From Defluviicoccus sp046348835 (GTDB lineage: Bacteria; Pseudomonadota; Alphaproteobacteria; Rhodospirillales; Defluviicoccaceae), in the NCBI GenBank assembly GCA_046348835.1, contig JAXMDM010000002.1:992001-1056000 (forward strand): DNA of 64,000 bases, written 5' to 3'. Both the position numbers and the translations under genes were made by a program. The notes under the pieces were generated by a model. That model ran no database searches and was not told where the DNA came from. It was given only the letters and a program-made list of their open reading frames with translations. Each line of letters starts with the position of its first letter. The stretch's first letter is position 1. Shown piece after piece: positions 52,519-61,503 of this stretch.

Positions 52519-55500
52519 TCAACCCGGGTGCGGCTCTCGTCCGATGGTGATGTCGCGCCCTTCGGGGATATCGCCCGACCCTTGCGCCCCGCGGCTGAGG
52601 GCCCGACGGAGCGCCGCCAGCAGCACCGGCGGCTCGACGGGCTTTTGCAGCACCGTCTCCCCGGCGAAGCGGCCGGGAAGGGTCTCGGCGGCGTAACCGG
52701 TGATGAAAATGATCGGAATGCCCGACCGGCGCAGCCGGTCCGCGACCGGGTAGCTCGCTTCCGGACCGAGATTGACGTCGACGATGGCGCCGGTCAGGGT
52801 CTGATCCTCGGCCAAATCGAGCGCCCGATCGAGGGTACCGACGGGACCGCTGACATCCAGCCCCGTCTGCGACACGATGCGGTGCAGGTCCATGGCGATC
52901 AACGGCTCGTCTTCGACGATCAGGATGCGACCGTCGGGCATCGCCAGGGAGGCGGCGGGGTCGGTCTCGGGGTCCCGCTGGGGGTGCTGCAGGTTCGGAA
53001 AGGGACGCGACGGCATGCGCAAGGTGCACGACAAGCCGCCGGCGAGGTAATCGCACTCGGCACTGCGGCCGACGGTCGGGCTGAAGACGTTGGCGATCAG
53101 GCGCGAGCCGAAGCCCCGCCGGTTCAACTTCCGCGGCGGCGGCCCGCCCGTTTCCCGCCAGGTGAACACCAGCATGCCGTTGCGCGGGTTGACGCCCCAG
53201 GAGATGCTGACCCGCCCGGTCGCCACCGAGAGGGCGCCATACTTGGCCGCGTTGGTCATCAGTTCGTGGATGACCAGGGCAAAATCGAGCGCATCCTTGG
53301 GCCGTAAAGTGAAGTCGGGGTCGCCCTCGATGACGATGCTGTCGGGTCCGGCGGTGAACGGGGTAATTTCGTCGTTGACGATTTCCATCAGGGTCGCCCC
53401 CTGCCAGGTCTGGCGGCTGAGCAGCCCGTGCGTCCGTGCCATCGCGCCGATCCGGCCCTTCAGCAGCGCCGCATATTCCTCCTTGGAATCGACGCCGGCG
53501 CCGGTGAGCGAAACCATCGACTGGATGGCGGCAAGGATGTTGCGGACGCGGTGGTCGAGTTCGGCCATCAGCAACAGCTGGCGGGCGGCGGCGGACTTGC
53601 GCTCGTCCACATCGATGCAGATGCCGATCCATTCGCGGATGCTGCCGTCGTCGTCGACGACGGGGGTACCGCGGGCATGGTACCAGCGATAGCGGCCGTT
53701 GCGGTTACGCACCCGGTATTCCAGGTCGAGCGGCTGTCCGTTGTCGATCGCCTGGACCCAGCCGGCGCGGGTCGTCTCCCGATCGTCCAGATGCAGCACA
53801 TCCAGCCATCCGTAGCCGCGGAACTGATCCCGACTCTGACCGGTCAACTCGCTCCAGTGCTGCATCTCGAGGATGTCACCGCTGGGGGCGGCAATCCACA
53901 CCACCGAGGCGATCGCTTCGGCGAGGCCACGGTAGCGCTCCTCGCTCCGCTTGAGCTCGGCGGCCGCCTGCTTCTGCGCCGTCAGGTCGAGAGCAAAGCA
54001 GACCCAGTTCAGGTCCGGGGTTTCCGAATCGATCCGTGCCGCGCCCACCAGGACCGAAACCCTGCTCCCGTCCTTGCGCACGAACTTCTTCTCGAAGGGG
54101 GCGATCTCATCACCCTCCTGAAGCCATTTCACCGCCCGGTCGCCCAGCGGCGGGTGCTCGGCAGGGGTGATCGCCCGCCAGTCGACCGCTCCTTGGTCAA
54201 GCTCGGCGCGCGTGTATCCGATCAGCGCCAGGAAGACGTCATTGGCCTCGAGGACCCGTTGCCTGTCGGCGATGACGATCCCGATGAGGTTGGAATCGAT
54301 CAGCCGGCGAGCCTTCTTTTCCCGTTTTTCGATCTCCTTCCGGCTGTATTCCGCCAGCTCCCGTGCCCGTGTCTCCCGATCCAATTCGAGCTGGGTCTGA
54401 AAATGCCGGCGATGAATCTGGCCGGCCTTGATGAGGGCGCGTCGCACGTCGGCAATTTCGTATAGGGACAACGGCTCGTTCGGGATGGATTGGCCGGCGA
54501 GGAGATCTTCGGCCTGGCCGGCGAGTTGCTGCAGGGGCGAGGCGATCCGCCGGCCGAGGATGAGCGCGGCGACGATCGCCAGCAACAGCGAGAGCATCGC
54601 CCCGCCGGCGAACACCAGGGCGGCAACGATCACCCGTTGATTGACAATGGAAACCGGCGCCGCGACCGCCACCGTCCAACCACTGACGGGAGATCGCTGA
54701 TAGGCGACCACGTACGCGGCATCGATTCCCGGCGAAGGGAACGTCACGTTGATGACGGTGCCGGATTCGGCTCCGCCGTCGGCCGGCAGCAGCGCCCCGA
54801 TCTGATTGCCGAGCCTCGCCCCGCCGTGATCGGGGTGGGTAACGTAATCCGACCGGGTAATGAGCTTGTGCTCTTGATCGAACAGAAAGGCCTGCCAGCC
54901 GGGCGGGGCGCCCAGGAGCGGGGCGAAGCGCTCGGGAACGAAGCCGATCCGGAGGTCGTAGGCAATCTGACCATTGACGAAGGCGGGAACGCTGACGGCG
55001 ACGAGGGGGGCTTTGGACACGTTTCCGATGAAGAGGCCGGAGACCGACGGTGTCCCGGTGGCGAACATGTGCCGGCTCTGTTCGGGCACCTGAATAGTCG
55101 GCAGAGGCGATCCGTACGGGACGCGGCTGTTGACGATCTGCTGCAGGCTGCGGTCGGCGAGAACGATCCAGCCGTCGAACGGCCGCGCCGCCTCCACGGC
55201 CTGGTTTTGAAAAGCGGCGAAGTCCCCTTCCTGCAGACTCTGCGCGAGGGCGAGAGTGCGCAGCGACGCCTGCACTGCCTCGATGTCGCGATCCACGTTG
55301 AGCGACAGGGAACCAACCGCATCGAGCAGATTACGGCGAACGGTCTCTCTCTGGAGGTCGACGTTCCAGATACCGAACCCGGCGACGACCACCAGCAGAG
55401 GGGCAAGAACGCCGAGCACCAGCCGCAGCAGGACGACCCGGATCGGCGTGGCCGGCGGCCGGGCCTCGTCGGCAGCACCGACGGGATGGGGAAGGGTCGC

Positions 55501-55587
55501 CGCCTCAGCCGGAGGAGGTCCGTCGCGGCCGCTCGCCGACTGTTGCGCTGATCGGTCCAGATCCACCGGATCCAGCTCCACCTTCAT
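52519..55587 (-). CDS. Hybrid HWE-family sensor histidine kinase with receiver domain
   Basis: A 1022-residue protein. A transmembrane helix lies near residues 50-72, followed by a periplasmic sensor of about 250 residues and a second helix (IVAALVFAGGAMLSLLLAIV). A linker and two PAS domains (ARRLIDSNLIGIVIADRQRV; AIASVVWIAAPSGDILEM) precede the HWE kinase core (LMAELDHRVRNILAAIQS, IHELMTNAAKYGALS). A receiver starts at RILIVEDEPLIAMDL (about 887) with phospho-Asp in GAIVDVNLG (about 937) and Lys in LQKPVEP. HWE kinases often act in light, osmotic and general stress signalling. No output regulator is adjacent. Confidence 0.88.
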   Translation of the reverse strand: MKVELDPVDLDRSAQQSASGRDGPPPAEAATLPHPVGAADEARPPATPIRVVLLRLVLGVLAPLLVVVAGFGIWNVDLQRETVRRNLLDAVGSLSLNVDRDIEAVQASLRTLALAQSLQEGDFAAFQNQAVEAARPFDGWIVLADRSLQQIVNSRVPYGSPLPTIQVPEQSRHMFATGTPSVSGLFIGNVSKAPLVAVSVPAFVNGQIAYDLRIGFVPERFAPLLGAPPGWQAFLFDQEHKLITRSDYVTHPDHGGARLGNQIGALLPADGGAESGTVINVTFPSPGIDAAYVVAYQRSPVSGWTVAVAAPVSIVNQRVIVAALVFAGGAMLSLLLAIVAALILGRRIASPLQQLAGQAEDLLAGQSIPNEPLSLYEIADVRRALIKAGQIHRRHFQTQLELDRETRARELAEYSRKEIEKREKKARRLIDSNLIGIVIADRQRVLEANDVFLALIGYTRAELDQGAVDWRAITPAEHPPLGDRAVKWLQEGDEIAPFEKKFVRKDGSRVSVLVGAARIDSETPDLNWVCFALDLTAQKQAAAELKRSEERYRGLAEAIASVVWIAAPSGDILEMQHWSELTGQSRDQFRGYGWLDVLHLDDRETTRAGWVQAIDNGQPLDLEYRVRNRNGRYRWYHARGTPVVDDDGSIREWIGICIDVDERKSAAARQLLLMAELDHRVRNILAAIQSMVSLTGAGVDSKEEYAALLKGRIGAMARTHGLLSRQTWQGATLMEIVNDEITPFTAGPDSIVIEGDPDFTLRPKDALDFALVIHELMTNAAKYGALSVATGRVSISWGVNPRNGMLVFTWRETGGPPPRKLNRRGFGSRLIANVFSPTVGRSAECDYLAGGLSCTLRMPSRPFPNLQHPQRDPETDPAASLAMPDGRILIVEDEPLIAMDLHRIVSQTGLDVSGPVGTLDRALDLAEDQTLTGAIVDVNLGPEASYPVADRLRRSGIPIIFITGYAAETLPGRFAGETVLQKPVEPPVLLAALRRALSRGAQGSGDIPEGRDITIGREPHPG

Positions 55588-55714
55588 GGGAGAAAGACAC
55601 CCCGGGTGTCGCGGTTATGTCCTTTACACGGCGATGGTCCCACACCGGCACCAGTCCGCAGCCTTCCGCATGCTTTTTTGCCGGGTGTCTGAGGGCGTCC
55701 CCTCACCGGCGGAC

Positions 55715-56296
55715 CTATGAGTTTTTATCTTCGACGATCTCGACTTCATCGGCCACGTTGTTCCATGCGGTTCCTTCTTCATTCTCCAGGCGCTTGACCG
55801 CCGTCGATACTGCCGCTTCGTTTTCGGTCGTGCTGGTGATGTAGACGGATCGGAGCGGCACCTTGCGCGGCCGGCCATAGCTGTCGGTTTTGTTCTTGCT
55901 GAAGGTGACCTTTACCGCTCCCTTCTTCGATGTACCGTGGAGACCCTCGTCTCCCATCAGCAAGCCGACGATCCGATGCTCGGCGTCGATGACCGGAAGC
56001 CGGCTGATGCGGCGCTCATCCATGAGGGCCCTGGCCTCGTCAAGCGACTGATCGGCGAAACTGCACACCACCTCGATCGACATCACCTCGCGCACCGCCG
56101 TGTCGAACGCATTGTGGCTCTCGGCGATCCCGCGAACGACGATGTCGTGACCGGTGATCACCCCGATCAGCCGCTCGTCCTCCACCACCGGCAGAAAGTC
56201 GGTGTTGTTCATGTGCATCATCTTCGCGGCTTCAACGAGCGAACGCGACGCGTCGACGGTGACAACACCGGTCATCATGGCCTCGGAGACGTTCAT
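55715..56296 (-). CDS. CBS-domain pair protein with HPF-like C-terminal extension
   Basis: A 193-residue protein. CBS1 is MNVSEAMMTGVVTVDASRSL to LIGVITGHDIVV; CBS2 is VREVMSIEVVCSFADQSLDE to HRIVGLLMGDEG. The last 65 residues (VKVTFSKNKTDSYGRPRKVP, VSTAVKRLENEEGTAWNNVA) are a small alpha/beta extension not usual in CBS-only proteins. A GGAAC-N16-CGTT promoter lies just upstream on the minus strand, so it is predicted to be induced by general stress. Confidence 0.83.
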   Translation of the reverse strand: MNVSEAMMTGVVTVDASRSLVEAAKMMHMNNTDFLPVVEDERLIGVITGHDIVVRGIAESHNAFDTAVREVMSIEVVCSFADQSLDEARALMDERRISRLPVIDAEHRIVGLLMGDEGLHGTSKKGAVKVTFSKNKTDSYGRPRKVPLRSVYITSTTENEAAVSTAVKRLENEEGTAWNNVADEVEIVEDKNS

Positions 56297-56331
56297 GACC
56301 TGCTCTCACGGATGGTGGTTGTTGCGTCGTT

Positions 56332-56356
56332 AACGGATCAGCCGGAGCAAGGTTCC
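56332..56356 (-). promoter_or_regulatory. EcfG-type promoter of the CBS gene
   Basis: On the minus strand GGAAC (56356-56352) is followed after 16 bases by CGTT (56335-56332), the -35 and -10 elements of the alphaproteobacterial general-stress sigma factor. The CBS gene starts 36 bases beyond the -10. Confidence 0.75.
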
Positions 56357-56395
56357 CTGCGTAACCGAGGGTTAAGGCGGACCTCGTGGGCCGCG

Positions 56396-56420
56396 GGAAC
56401 GTGCGAGGGGTATGGCCGTT
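56396..56420 (+). promoter_or_regulatory. EcfG-type promoter of treZ
   Basis: GGAAC (56396-56400), a 16-base spacer and CGTT (56417-56420) match the general-stress promoter consensus. Transcription would begin near 56427, which rules out the ATG at 56412 as the main start and supports the TTG at 56478. Confidence 0.75.
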
Positions 56421-56477
56421 ATCCTAGCGTCGCGCCGTTCAGGGCGGCGCATCACCGCTGCGGAGGAGGGACGTACG

Positions 56478-58517
56478 TTGCCGAAAGAGGCGCGGAGCGG
56501 AAAGGCCCGACGCACGCCATCGACGGAAGCGGGTGCCGCGGGTCGAGGGGGTCTTTCCCGCAACTCCCCTGAACCCGCGCGCGGCGGCGGATCACGGCTG
56601 CGAAGACGCCTACCCATCGGGGCGGAGGCGGTTGCCGGGGGTGTTCATTTCCGGGTCTGGGCGCCCGATCACCAAAAGGTGGACGTGGTGCTGACGGATG
56701 AAACCAAAGGAACCCGAGATCAATCCCGGAGCGTTTGCCTGGACGCTGAAGGGAACGGCTATTTCTCGACGCTGGTCCCCGATGCCGGGCTCGGAAGTCG
56801 ATATGCATTCCGGTTGGATGGCGCCGACCGACTGCTTGCCGATCCGGCGTCGCGCTTCCAGCCGGATGGTCCGGAGGGCTTCTCGCAGGTGATCGATCCG
56901 CGCTTCCCGTGGACCGATCGCGACTGGCGCGGCATCGGCATCGGCGGACAGGCCATCTACGAGGTTCACATCGGCACGCTCACCCCCGCCGGGACCTGGC
57001 GGGCGGCCATCGCCGAACTGCCGGCCCTGGCCGCCCTCGGCGTGACCATCCTTGAGGTGATGCCCATCGGCGACTTCGTCGGCGACTTCGGGTGGGGCTA
57101 CGATGGTGTGGACCTGTTCGCGCCGACCCGCCTCTACGGCACCCCGGACGAGGCGCGTGCATTCATCAACGCCGCCCATGGCCATGGGCTCGCGGTGATC
57201 TTGGACGTTGTCTACAACCACGTCGGGCCGGTCGGCAATGTTCTGCCGGATTTCGCCGCCGACTACTTCACCGATGCCTACAAGACCGACTGGGGGGCGC
57301 CGCCGAATTTCGATCAGCCCGGCTGCGAGGGGGCGCGTACCTTCGTGATCGCCAACGCCCGCTACTGGATCGACGAATTTCACTTCGACGGGCTGCGTGT
57401 GGACGCCACCCAGAACATCTACGACTTCGACGAGACGCACGAGCACATCCTCGCCGCGATCACCCGTGCCGCCCGCGAAGCCGCCGGCAAGCGGCGCATC
57501 GTCGTCATTGCCGAAAACGAGCCCCAGGACGTGCGTCTGGTGATATCTCCGGAGGAGGGCGGTTTTGGCATGGACGCCATGTGGAACGACGATTTCCATC
57601 ATGCCGCGATCGTCGCCCTGACCGGGCGCAAGGAGGCCTACTACACCGACTATCACGGCAATCCGCAGGAGTTCGTATCGGCGGCGAAGTATAGCTTTCT
57701 CTACCAGGGACAGCGCTACAAATGGCAGAAGAAGCCACGGGGGACGCCGACGTTCGGACTACCACCGGCGGCCTTCGTCAACTTTCTGCAGAACCACGAC
57801 CAGATCGCCAATTCCGGGCTCGGACAGCGCATCCACAAGCAGACCAGTCCCGGCAAGCTGCGGGCAATGACCGCCTACACGCTGCTGTTGCCGGGTACGC
57901 CGATGCTGTTCATGGGCCAAGAGTTCGCCGCCTCGGCGCCGTTTCTCTACTTTGCCGATCATCCGCCGGATCTGGCTGAAACGGTCGATGCCGGACGAAA
58001 GGAGTTCCTGCAGCAGTTCCGTAGCCTGGCGACTCCGGAAATGCAGGACGCGATGGCGCATCCGGCCGACCCGCAAACCTTTCACCGTTGCAAGCTCGAT
58101 CCGGCCGAACGCGACCGCCATGGTGAATGGGTGCGCCTGCATACCGACCTGCTGCGGTTGCGCCGCCAGGACCCGGTATTACGTCGCCAGGAGCCCGGCG
58201 CCATCGACGGCGCCTGTCTCGGGCAAGGGTGCTTCATGCTGCGCTATTTCGGCGAGGACGAGGACAGGCTGGTGTTGGTCAACCTCGATGTGGACCTGCA
58301 TCTGGACCCCGCACCGGAGCCGCTGCTGGCGCCACCGCCGGCGGCGACCTGGGATGTCCTGTGGTCGAGCGAGGAGCCGGCGTACGGCGGCGGCGGTACG
58401 CCCCCCATCTACTCGGCCCGCAACTGGCTATTGCCGGGAGCGGCTTGCGTAGTCCTCAGGCCGCGGCCAGCGACGCCGCGCCAGCCGGCCGCACCGCGGC
58501 GGAAGACCAAACGGTAA
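56478..58517 (+). CDS. treZ: Malto-oligosyltrehalose trehalohydrolase (TreZ)
   Basis: A 679-residue GH13 enzyme that releases trehalose from maltooligosyl-trehalose. The N-terminal CBM48-like domain has HFRVWAPDHQKVDVV. The catalytic barrel has EVMPIGDFVGDFGWGYDGVD, the nucleophile in FDGLRVDATQ, the acid/base in IVVIAENEPQ and the transition-state Asp in LQNHDQIAN. TTG at 56478 is chosen because GGAGGAGGG lies seven bases upstream and the stress promoter overlaps the earlier ATG at 56412. The first 50 residues are basic and disordered-looking. TreY is not in the window. Confidence 0.85.
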   Translation: MPKEARSGKARRTPSTEAGAAGRGGLSRNSPEPARGGGSRLRRRLPIGAEAVAGGVHFRVWAPDHQKVDVVLTDETKGTRDQSRSVCLDAEGNGYFSTLVPDAGLGSRYAFRLDGADRLLADPASRFQPDGPEGFSQVIDPRFPWTDRDWRGIGIGGQAIYEVHIGTLTPAGTWRAAIAELPALAALGVTILEVMPIGDFVGDFGWGYDGVDLFAPTRLYGTPDEARAFINAAHGHGLAVILDVVYNHVGPVGNVLPDFAADYFTDAYKTDWGAPPNFDQPGCEGARTFVIANARYWIDEFHFDGLRVDATQNIYDFDETHEHILAAITRAAREAAGKRRIVVIAENEPQDVRLVISPEEGGFGMDAMWNDDFHHAAIVALTGRKEAYYTDYHGNPQEFVSAAKYSFLYQGQRYKWQKKPRGTPTFGLPPAAFVNFLQNHDQIANSGLGQRIHKQTSPGKLRAMTAYTLLLPGTPMLFMGQEFAASAPFLYFADHPPDLAETVDAGRKEFLQQFRSLATPEMQDAMAHPADPQTFHRCKLDPAERDRHGEWVRLHTDLLRLRRQDPVLRRQEPGAIDGACLGQGCFMLRYFGEDEDRLVLVNLDVDLHLDPAPEPLLAPPPAATWDVLWSSEEPAYGGGGTPPIYSARNWLLPGAACVVLRPRPATPRQPAAPRRKTKR

Positions 58518-58528
58518 CGGGGGCACCC

Positions 58529-60565
58529 ATGCGCACCGATCCGGTTCGTATCCTCGGCGGCGACGGAACGGGCATCGATCCGGCCGACCCGCCCGAGTGG
58601 CTGGTGGGAAACGGCCTTGGCGGGTTCGCGTCGGGGACGGTCACCGGGCTCATCACCCGCCGCTACCACGGCCTGCTGATCGCCGCCTTACCGGTCCCGA
58701 TCGGCCGCATGGTCATGCTGGACGGGGTCACCGACACGGCGATCCGGGCGGACGGGAGCCGGGTGCTGCTGGGCGCCCGGCAGGTGGCCGACAAGGACCA
58801 GGTGGCGGAACTCGGGCCGCTCGCCGAGTTCCGTTTGGAACTCGGCTTGCCGGTATGGCGGTTCGCCCTTGACGGACTGGTGCTGGAACGGCGGCTGGTC
58901 ATGGTCCACGGGCAGAACACGACGTTCGTCTTCTGGAAAATCGTCGACGGCGATGAAAGCATCCGCCTCGAACTCCGCCCATTCACCCACGTGCGCCCGC
59001 TCGACGGCCGGGTGAACGATCCGAGCCGACGCACCTACACCGTGCTCAGCCGGGGACAGCGCCACGAATTGGCTGCCGGCGACGACCTGCCCACCGTCAG
59101 GCTGCAGATCAAGGGGGAGGAGCCCTTTTTGGTGTTGGATGGTGGTGAGCGCCGGGAGCTCTTCTATGCCTGGGAATCGCGGCGCGGCTACGATTGCCGG
59201 GGCGGCGTGTGGAGCCCCGGAACCCTCCATGTCACGCTGGCCCCGGACAGGGATGCCGTTCTCACCATCTCGACCGAAAGCTGGGAGACGGCACTGGCGC
59301 TGCCGCCGGCAGAGGCGGCCGGTCACGAGCGGGCGCGCCGAAAGGACCTGATCGGCGCCGCCCCGCCGCCGCTGCAGGAAGGGCCGGCGGCCGAACTGGT
59401 GCTGGCTGCCGACAGCTTCATCGTCACCCCGCCGCGGCGCGAGCCCCGCGCCCTTGCCGCCGGCGACGATCCGTTCCGCACCGTGATTGCCGGCTACCAC
59501 TGGTTCACCGACTGGGGCCGGGACACCATGATCAGTCTCGAAGGACTTACGCTCGTCACCGGCCGCCATGCCGAGGCGCGAGGCATCCTCCGTAACTTCG
59601 CCGTCCACATCCGCGACGGCCTGATTCCGAACCTGTTTCCCGAGCACGACAGCGAGGGGGTCTACAACACCGCCGATGCCACCTTGTGGTTTTTCCACGC
59701 CCTCGATCGCTACCTGGAGGTGACCGGAGACCGGGGTCTTCTTCGCGAACTGCTGCCGAAGCTAACGGATATCGTGCGCCATCACCTGGCGGGTACACGG
59801 TTCGGCATCGGCATCGATCCCGCCGACGGACTGCTGCGCCAGGGCGAGGAAGGCTATCAGCTCACCTGGATGGACGCCAAGGTGGACGACTGGGTGGTCA
59901 CCCCCCGCCGCGGCAAAGCGGTGGAGATCAACGCGCTTTGGTACAACGCCCTGTGTCTCCTTGCGTCATGGGCGAGCGAGGAGGGGATCAAGGCGGACGG
60001 GCTGCCGTTGACGGAGATCGCCGACAAGGTCCACCGGTCGTTCAACGCGCGCTTCTGGTCGGAGGAGCACGGCCATCTCTTCGACGTCGTCGACGGTGAA
60101 CGGGGAAACGACGCCAGCTTGCGGCCGAACCAGGTATTCGCCATCTCGCTTCCGCATCCGGTGCTGGAACCGACACGCTGGCAACCGGTCCTGGACGCGG
60201 TGCAGCGGTTCCTGCTCACGCCGGTCGGTTTGCGTTCCCTCGCCCCGCAGGAGCCGGACTACCAACCCCGATACTGGGGGGACCTCCGGGCGCGCGACGC
60301 GGCGTACCACCAGGGAACCGTTTGGGGCTGGCTGATCGGTCCCTATGTGGACGCCTGGCTGAAGCTGCATCCGGCGGACAAAACCGCGGCAGAGAGTTTG
60401 TTTGCGGGATTCTGGGCCCATCTGGATGAAGGATGCATCGGTTCCATTAGCGAGATCTTCGATGCAGAGCGGCCGTTCGCTCCGCGCGGCTGCATCGCCC
60501 AGGCATGGAGCGTTGCCGAGGTTCTGCGGAGTTGGCGACGGTGCGCGGGCGGTCCGGCCGGCTAG
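58529..60565 (+). CDS. Amylo-alpha-1,6-glucosidase (glycogen debranching, GH133-type)
   Basis: A 678-residue protein. The N-terminal domain (PEWLVGNGLGGFASGTVTGL, ITRRYHGLLIAALPVPIGR) and the C-terminal alpha/alpha barrel (GYHWFTDWGRDTMISLEGL, GEEGYQLTWMDAKVDDW, KAVEINALWYNAL) match the archaeal/bacterial GDE-type debranching family. It starts 11 bases after the treZ stop with GGGGG upstream, so the two are co-transcribed. It would feed linear maltodextrins from glycogen into trehalose formation or catabolism. Confidence 0.88.
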   Translation: MRTDPVRILGGDGTGIDPADPPEWLVGNGLGGFASGTVTGLITRRYHGLLIAALPVPIGRMVMLDGVTDTAIRADGSRVLLGARQVADKDQVAELGPLAEFRLELGLPVWRFALDGLVLERRLVMVHGQNTTFVFWKIVDGDESIRLELRPFTHVRPLDGRVNDPSRRTYTVLSRGQRHELAAGDDLPTVRLQIKGEEPFLVLDGGERRELFYAWESRRGYDCRGGVWSPGTLHVTLAPDRDAVLTISTESWETALALPPAEAAGHERARRKDLIGAAPPPLQEGPAAELVLAADSFIVTPPRREPRALAAGDDPFRTVIAGYHWFTDWGRDTMISLEGLTLVTGRHAEARGILRNFAVHIRDGLIPNLFPEHDSEGVYNTADATLWFFHALDRYLEVTGDRGLLRELLPKLTDIVRHHLAGTRFGIGIDPADGLLRQGEEGYQLTWMDAKVDDWVVTPRRGKAVEINALWYNALCLLASWASEEGIKADGLPLTEIADKVHRSFNARFWSEEHGHLFDVVDGERGNDASLRPNQVFAISLPHPVLEPTRWQPVLDAVQRFLLTPVGLRSLAPQEPDYQPRYWGDLRARDAAYHQGTVWGWLIGPYVDAWLKLHPADKTAAESLFAGFWAHLDEGCIGSISEIFDAERPFAPRGCIAQAWSVAEVLRSWRRCAGGPAG

Positions 60566-60582
60566 CCGGATGGCGCGCTGCG

Positions 60583-60608
60583 GGAACCAACGCAGGCTTT
60601 GGTTCGTT
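60583..60608 (+). promoter_or_regulatory. EcfG-type promoter of the DUF883-DUF1469-DUF3618 operon
   Basis: GGAAC (60583-60587), a 17-base spacer and CGTT (60605-60608). It lies in the short gap between the debranching enzyme and the following membrane-protein operon, 30 bases before the first start codon. Confidence 0.75.
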
Positions 60609-60637
60609 CAGACGAAGGAATGGAATGGGAGACGGCG

Positions 60638-61105
60638 ATGAATGTGGCGGACACCAGGGAAGAGGCGACGCGGGCGGTGAAGGATGCGGCCAAGAACATC
60701 GAGCGGCAGGTCCGTGCCAGCAGCGAACACGCCTATGAGTCGGTCAAGACGGAAGCCGAACGGGTTGCGACCGAGCGCCGGGACGGGGTCGCCAGTTATG
60801 CGCATGATGTGGCCGATGCTCTTCATGGCGCCTCCGATCTTCTCGAGGAGCGGGGGCGGCGCGCCGCCGCACGGCTCGCCCGCCGGGCTGCCGAGGAGAT
60901 CGGCGGCGTCGGTCAGCGGGTTGAAGGTCAGGACGTGAACGGCATTCTCCACAACGTCGAGGATTTCGCCCGGCAACGCCCCGGACTGTTCCTCGGCGGT
61001 GCGTTTCTACTCAGCTTCGCCCTGGTCCGCTATTTCAGCCGTGCATCCGGCGGGCCGGTAACCGAAAGCCTCGATGACGCCAGTGCCGCCGATCCGGCCA
61101 TCTAG
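60638..61105 (+). CDS. DUF883/ElaB-like membrane-anchored protein
   Basis: A 155-residue protein: a long amphipathic helix (AVKDAAKNIERQVRASSEHA, ASDLLEERGRRAAARLARRA) and one transmembrane helix near the C-terminus (PGLFLGGAFLLSFALVRYF). The pattern matches the ElaB/YqjD group, inner-membrane stress proteins that in Escherichia coli associate with ribosomes. ATG at 60638 has GGGAGAC upstream. It is the first gene after an EcfG-type promoter. Confidence 0.75.
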   Translation: MNVADTREEATRAVKDAAKNIERQVRASSEHAYESVKTEAERVATERRDGVASYAHDVADALHGASDLLEERGRRAAARLARRAAEEIGGVGQRVEGQDVNGILHNVEDFARQRPGLFLGGAFLLSFALVRYFSRASGGPVTESLDDASAADPAI

Positions 61106-61116
61106 GAGACCCCCTG

Positions 61117-61503
61117 ATGATTGAGGAAAGCAAGCCGATGTCGCGGCTGATGATGGACCTGATCGATTCCGTCAGCCGTTTGATGCGCCAGGAACTCGAG
61201 CTTGCACGGATCGAAGGGTCCGAAAAAATCAATGAGGCAATCCTCGGGCTCATCGGCATCCTGAGCGGCATGCTTGTGGCACTGGCGGCGCTGCTGGTCC
61301 TGGTTCAGGCGGTGGTGGTGGCGCTGGCCCGGTACATGCGGCCGGAGTACGCCGCCTTGATCGTCGGGGTCACCCTGGCGGTCGTCGCGTTCATTCTCAT
61401 TCGTAGCGGCAAGTCCGCCCTTGAGGCAAAGAATCTGGCCCTCCCCAAGACCGCCCAGTCGCTGAAACGCGACAAGGATCTGGTCATGGAGACGGTGCGA
61501 TGA
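61117..61503 (+). CDS. DUF1469 / YqjE-like holin-superfamily membrane protein
   Basis: A 128-residue protein with two transmembrane helices (LGLIGILSGMLVALAALLVL and AALIVGVTLAVVAFILIRSG) after an amphipathic start (SVSRLMRQELELARIEGSEK). It belongs to the phage-holin-superfamily-III-like DUF1469 group found with DUF883 and DUF3618 in stress operons. It is not a lysis gene here. The stop overlaps the next start by four bases. Confidence 0.82.
   Translation: MIEESKPMSRLMMDLIDSVSRLMRQELELARIEGSEKINEAILGLIGILSGMLVALAALLVLVQAVVVALARYMRPEYAALIVGVTLAVVAFILIRSGKSALEAKNLALPKTAQSLKRDKDLVMETVR

Noticed and set aside
56412..58517. ATG at 56412 as the start of treZ
   Set aside because: The EcfG-type promoter occupies 56396-56420, so this ATG would lie upstream of the transcript start; the TTG at 56478 has a strong ribosome-binding site.
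61117..61503. A phage holin as sign of a prophage at 61 kb
   Set aside because: The DUF1469 family is a normal chromosomal companion of DUF883 and DUF3618 stress genes, and no phage genes surround it.
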